Below, piece by piece: positions 59,199-64,000 of a stretch of 64,000 nucleotides of DNA. Every line of letters begins with the position of its first letter. The first letter of the stretch is position 1. The DNA comes from Takakia lepidozioides (taxonomy: Eukaryota > Streptophyta > Takakiopsida > Takakiales > Takakiaceae). The notes under the pieces were generated by a model. The model was not told where the DNA came from. It ran no database searches and was given only the letters and a program-made list of their open reading frames with translations. The position numbers were made by a program, and so were the translations under genes. The DNA lies in assembly GCA_030704615.1 (NCBI GenBank), contig CM060733.1:75616907-75680906 (forward strand). The letters run 5' to 3'.

Positions 59199-62100
59199 GC
59201 TGGTGATGGCAAGCACTTTTCCATCAAGCGGGGAGACCGAGGTGCCACACTGGCGACTGGTACCTCCCCTTCCTCAGCCCGGTCAACTGACCATGCTTTT
59301 TTAACTCTATCCACACTCTCCACCGATACATCCCGCTGCAGTGACTTCACCTTAACAACACAGAGTAGAGAACAAAAACTTTGAGTGACTCACAACCAGA
59401 AAACTTAAGAGATTTAGCTGCTATCATTTTGAGCTTTGTGGGCAAGAGGAAAAGGGAGGAAAAATGAGGGGGGCAAAGCGAGATGCACATAGTGTACCTG
59501 GTTCCTTTCATTAATGGGTCCATCCTCATCCTTCAGCCTTTTCCTCTTGGCTCCAGCAACAAGTTCCCCTTCTGCCAGTCGTTCCTTAACATCGGCCATG
59601 TTCTCCTCAACCTTCACAGAATCACCCCCATCCTCCTCCCTCAACTTATTCCTCGTGGCTGCCATGACTTGATCCCCCTCAACCGCACGCTCCTTCACAC
59701 CTGCGAGATCATGGTCAACCTTCACAGTCTTTCGGCTTGGCCTGTCTTGCTTTGCTTTCTCTGCCTCTGCTGCAGCCTCAACTCCACTCTCCAGCTCTCT
59801 TTCCAAAAGCTCGTCTTCATTAGTGGGCTCCACTTTAACTGCTGCAGGTTTTGCATCCACGCCTCTCCCCCGTGACTTGCGCCGCTTTTCCATTGCGGCT
59901 TTCACCTTATCTTTGTTTACCTCATCCAGGCTTACCCAGGACTTCTTTGGTTCCTCTTCAGAGGCCCCTGTTTTCACTTTCAACTCCTCTGTTTTTACCT
60001 TCCCTTCCACAGTTTCTACTTTAACACCAACATTAGTTGGCTTACATTTGGTCGTATCTTCGCCCAGCCAATCATCTGCCTCCTCCCTTCGAACACGGGC
60101 TGCTGTCAATGAGCCAGTTTTTCCATCTTCAGGAGTCTCCAATTTGCCCAGCCTTACTCTCCCCGGCATGGAGTCGGGATCAGATTTCATCTTTCCCTCC
60201 ACCACCTCCCTGTGCCCTCGAAGTTCTGCTTGGAGCTGGCCTTCTTCAGGTCGAATCTTTCTCAATACTTCCTGCTTGATAACAGACACCGACGTCACTA
60301 TCCCATTTGCAGCAGGCCTGCCGCAGTCACTGTTTGCCATCCCCTCTAGATTTCCATGATGGCCATCCCCATTTTCAGGTGCCTGGGCTGGAGAAGTGGC
60401 TCGAATTGATGGCGAATCCTTCGGCATTTCAGAAAAAATTGAAGGACCAGAATGGAGGGGGGCAGAACCGGGAACATACTCCTCTTCCCTTGGGTTGGAA
60501 GGATATGTTACCTCTTCAGTCTTTACTGCCAACCTCTCTATCTCTTTCGTGTCAGTAGCTGGAGGGAGGGCAAGAGGACTGTCTGGCCGGTGATACCCAT
60601 TTGATGTCGCAAGTGCATCCGGAGGAGTGTGGACCGCAGGTGGCCCTTTCATATTGTTGGTATCCCCTGTACTTGGACTTGGGTCAGTTAACTGTGACCC
60701 AGTGACCCCATTACTCTTGTTCTGCTCATACAGTTCAAGCATCTGGTTGCTCACTTCTGCATCCCACCAGAGCCACGAATTTAAGTAGAGAAACTTGCAT
60801 GGCAAACTGCTGCAAAAGGAAGATTTGACATACAGGTAAAACTTGAAACAGAAAGGGGAGGACAGGGACTGCGAAGTGGGAAGGAGGCGAAAATCACACC
60901 TTCCAGCTGCCGGGGAGTGACTTCAAACTCTTGCCACCAAACCTTGTCCCCATCAGAAGGCAGCTTGACCTTAAGGAACTTAGCCGCCAAGAAGATGGCC
61001 CCAGCAGCGATATGATGAGGTTTAAACTGCAGGCACAGCGATGTACGCAGACTGCACACCGCTTTCACTCCTTCAGCCCTATTCAAATCGTCTCACAGGG
61101 AGGCAGGTAGCAAGAGACAGCTTCCCTCCTGAAACAAAAGCCTCCTCCTGTCTCTCAACAACTTCTTGCCTGGCAGACCTCTAAAGAGAGTAATGCACAA
61201 GAAGTAAACAGTGCCGCAAATCATGCACTGAAACAATTAATGACTTACCCGTCATTCACAAAGTTCCAAGCCACCTGAGCTAATGTGTTCTGTGCCACCT
61301 TGAACTTTTTGATAGCTGCCACCAATGGCTTGTATGGGTGATGAATATTCAGATCAAACCCAAGTGTGGTCAGCAAAAGCCGCTCTCCTGCCAGCACTAG
61401 CTCTTTTTGCTCCTCATACACATCCTGCACATCAAATATCCAGAAAGCCACTACCCTCCATGAACACTAGAGACATCAGCAATCCACTAACATCCTGCAA
61501 CACAGACATTTCATGCAGTTCATTGTTTTTATCTGCAAACAAAAACCAGTAACATAACAAGATGATGACAGCTCTAGCAACCCTCATGCTCAAATGAAAC
61601 TTCACCTACAATGTACAAAGGCTTAAACACAAGCACGTTTGGGTCATCTATTGACAGGTGAGGGTCTCATGACTCCTCAGTGGGTCACTTCAATTGGCCA
61701 AGAGAATAAAGGCACAAATTTTCAGACAACAGCTTGCTGGATGTAACAACACACGCGGCAAGCTTACACACAACTCACCTTTTGCTTGATGCGATTAACA
61801 GCAACAGGATCTTTCTTAAATCGTATTTCATAGGAAAACATGATCACTTCACGAAGTGGCCGGGGTGTTTCCTCAACTTTTCCAGCCAAAAACATGCAAA
61901 TGGTAGCTATCATCTGCCACCCATGTCAATTCCACCATCAAAACCAGAACTCAAACTTCATTCCTTCCTTATCTAAACCAATATATTACAGTGAGAGTTT
62001 ATTGCTTGCATACTCCTATGCTAAGGACAAATACATGAGTATCAGCCCTAAACCAAAAAAAGAGAAATAACTTTATCATACAACCTTCCTGCGCCAGTCC

Positions 62101-62307
62101 TGCCTCTTCCTTTCTCCTGCAAACTACAAAGCTTGGTAACAGAAAAGGGGATGAGGGATTCCTCCGTGATGATGGTGGGTGGAATCTAGCATGACCAACA
62201 CTGGGCTCCAGATAGACTGACTCACATGTCTGTCGTTCTTATGATGAGATTGACGGTGGAAAAAACGATGACAGAAAACAATCGCAGTTGCAATGGTCAC
62301 CTGCGGC
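58934..62307 (-). CDS. CYCT: Cyclin T (P-TEFb regulatory subunit), 5' end missing
   Basis: Partner of a CDK9-like kinase that phosphorylates the RNA polymerase II C-terminal domain during elongation, nuclear. Supported exons in transcript order: 62307-62226, 61913-61779, 61424-61249, 61051-60900, 60756-59498, 59350-58934; all phases agree. The cyclin box shows [66 protein letters not shown] and V-T-P-R-Q-L-E. A long acidic and basic linker in exon 5 is rich in V-K-V-E and V-K-T-E-like repeats. The last exon ends in a His/Ser/Arg/Asp-rich tail ([19 protein letters not shown]). The first cyclin-box exon(s) with the initiator were not found between 62308 and 64000 and may lie outside the window. 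Confidence 0.93.
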
Positions 62308-62332
62308 CTGCATTATCCCAACCTTCAGTCAA

Positions 62333-62529
<197 letters not shown>

Positions 62530-63549
62530 CTTGAATATATGGCTAGCACCATTCTTGGATTACTAAATCCTGTCAAGGTGATTGAAAACTGCTTAGTGAG
62601 TTGCTCGTACATTTCTGTAGACATTTGAAGGCCAACTAATCCATTGTGCTAGGCCCTGTAGCAGCAGCACACTAGGTATATGTGTTCGCCTCCTACATGA
62701 TCCAGTCAATGTACATTGCTCTCTTGGCTGGTCTACTGGAGCCCATGCCTTGTATCAGAATTAGGAAACCTGAAAATGAGAGGCTTGAGGATTTTTCTCT
62801 CTCCCCCTCTTTTTCTCTCTCTTTTTCTTGAATGTGGCTAACAACAATTGAGCATTTCAGATCCCGTTATTCTGTTCAGATATTTTTTTCTAGAATGGAA
62901 TAGGATAATGGGATGACAGATTAGGGTTCTCCATGGGTCTAAACCTATAGCAGCAGCCCTATAAGGTAAGCAAGCCTCACCACTCTTCTCATTTGGAAGA
63001 GGAGCAGGCAAGAGCTGAAGGAGCTGACTACCTTACTATAGAACTATGACTTCAAGCAAGGTATCCATTCAGACTCCTTGAACACTTTGAAGGGCTGCTT
63101 GGTATGGCAACACAAAGAGTGGACACTATGAAGAACTTACATGGACTTGACTAGCTCTACTTTGAATCTATGAATACCTGTGCAAACCAAGGGCCTCTGT
63201 GTATGCCTTTGCTTGAGTACTTAGCTCTAGTCCTGGGAATTGGGTGCGTACTGTCATGAGACCCCCCCCCCTCCCTCTGGAGCGTAGGCACTGCTGCTGA
63301 GTTGTGTACCTATTGTTGACTGAAATGGCTGGAACGACCTCCCTTACCTCTCCTCTATTTGCTAGTATGACCTGCTGCAGAGATAACATTGATAATAGAT
63401 GTGAAGTGGTTTAAGCCTTGGGTTCCACAGGGCTCACTAACCTGTTGGTTGGTTGGCTGTCATGGATCCAGGTGAGGCCACTTCACCTTCTTTTGTTGCA
63501 GGAAATGCTACTAAGGACAAGAGACTAACACAGGGCAAGAGACTGATAC
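62530..63549. other. No feature recognised (possible cyclin T 5' intron)
   Basis: No cyclin T N-terminal exon could be identified here on the minus strand. A CT-rich stretch lies at 62800-62830 and a C-run at 63262-63272. Confidence 0.4.
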
Positions 63550-63866
63550 ATTTGTCTGGGTGAGAATGCCCCTCTTGAGGAACACAGTTCCTGCACCTCT
63601 GTTCACAAACTTTGAAAATCTCAAGGCTGAGCCTAAAGCCCTGGCCCTGTTGGGGTCTAACTTTTGGGCTGCTCACACACAGCAGATTGACGCTTGTGTG
63701 AAGGGCTTGCTAAGGGATATCTGGAAAGCCCAGACCTTACGTTTATATCAAGGTAAGTCACACTACCAGAGTGAGCCCCTCACAAAGGGAGTGCCTATTC
63801 CCTATGTTTCCGTCCAGAATCTATAGCCCACAAGGGTATGGCAAACAAACTCTTATGAGTACATGC
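63550..63866 (+). mobile_element. Diverged LINE 3' end
   Basis: A frame at 63560-63826 reads P-A-P-L-F-T-N-F-E-N-L, T-Q-Q-I-D-A-C-V-K-G and D-I-W-K-A, matching the LINE C-terminus. The tail CTTATGAGTACATGCTCA follows at about 63852-63869. It is a diverged member compared with the copies at 5060 and 56038. Confidence 0.85.
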
Positions 63867-63895
63867 TCATGCTCATGCTCATGCTCATGCTCATG

Positions 63896-63925
<30 letters not shown>
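63867..63925. repeat. (TGCTCA)n and (CT)n microsatellite at a LINE 3' end
   Basis: About five TGCTCA hexamers followed by about thirteen CT units, directly after the LINE tail. Confidence 0.95.
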
Positions 63926-63928
<3 letters not shown>

Positions 63929-64000
63929 AATCTTGCCCAGCTTCCCACACACGTTGCCTTCTATGTTAAGGAATTCCCATCGGTCATATGTGAGTGCCAA

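Overview
This is a nuclear window from a green-lineage plant. Every gene is intron-rich with mostly GT-AG introns, and the encoded proteins are plant-type: a plant spatacsin, a plant P-TEFb cyclin T, plant SGF11, a plant lipoate-protein ligase and a cytosolic-type alanyl-tRNA synthetase. Abundant non-LTR retroelements, copia fragments and (CT)n tracts suggest a large repeat-rich genome. A seed-free land plant (fern, lycophyte or bryophyte) is my guess; the sequence alone does not settle it.

Layout. 1-2400: decayed LINE 3' parts on +. 3100-8421 (+): a fused two-domain universal stress protein gene, with an antisense LINE in its fourth intron and a 31-base G run in or beside its second exon. 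9587-21171 (-): alanyl-tRNA synthetase, 23 exons. 21913-43560 (+): spatacsin, 25 exons, with a 5'-truncated LINE in its intron 19. 44658-46499 (-): lipoate-protein ligase, 4 exons. About 47200-49410 (+): SGF11 of the SAGA deubiquitinase module. 49400-58430: an accessory block with a minisatellite, copia pieces in both orientations, a SINE inside an LTR, a LINE 3' end and a tRNA-derived SINE. 58934-62307 (-): cyclin T, 5' end not found, with a tandemly duplicated His-rich last exon. 62335-63930: microsatellites and another LINE 3' end.

Exon joins were worked out by eye from splice sites plus protein-family memory. Each complete model sums to a multiple of three: 952 aa for AlaRS, 3592 aa for spatacsin, 256 aa for the lipoate ligase and 346 or 348 aa for the USP. 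The genes are unrelated housekeeping loci and do not form a pathway. AlaRS and spatacsin are divergent and share an upstream interval of at most 741 bp. USP/AlaRS and spatacsin/lipoate ligase are convergent pairs.

No unambiguous new system was found. The most noteworthy signals are the two-domain USP with matching intron architecture and a changed glycine in both nucleotide motifs, a possible CUG-initiated organellar extension of AlaRS, the duplicated histidine-rich tail exon of cyclin T, and a LINE family whose 3' tail recurs across the window.
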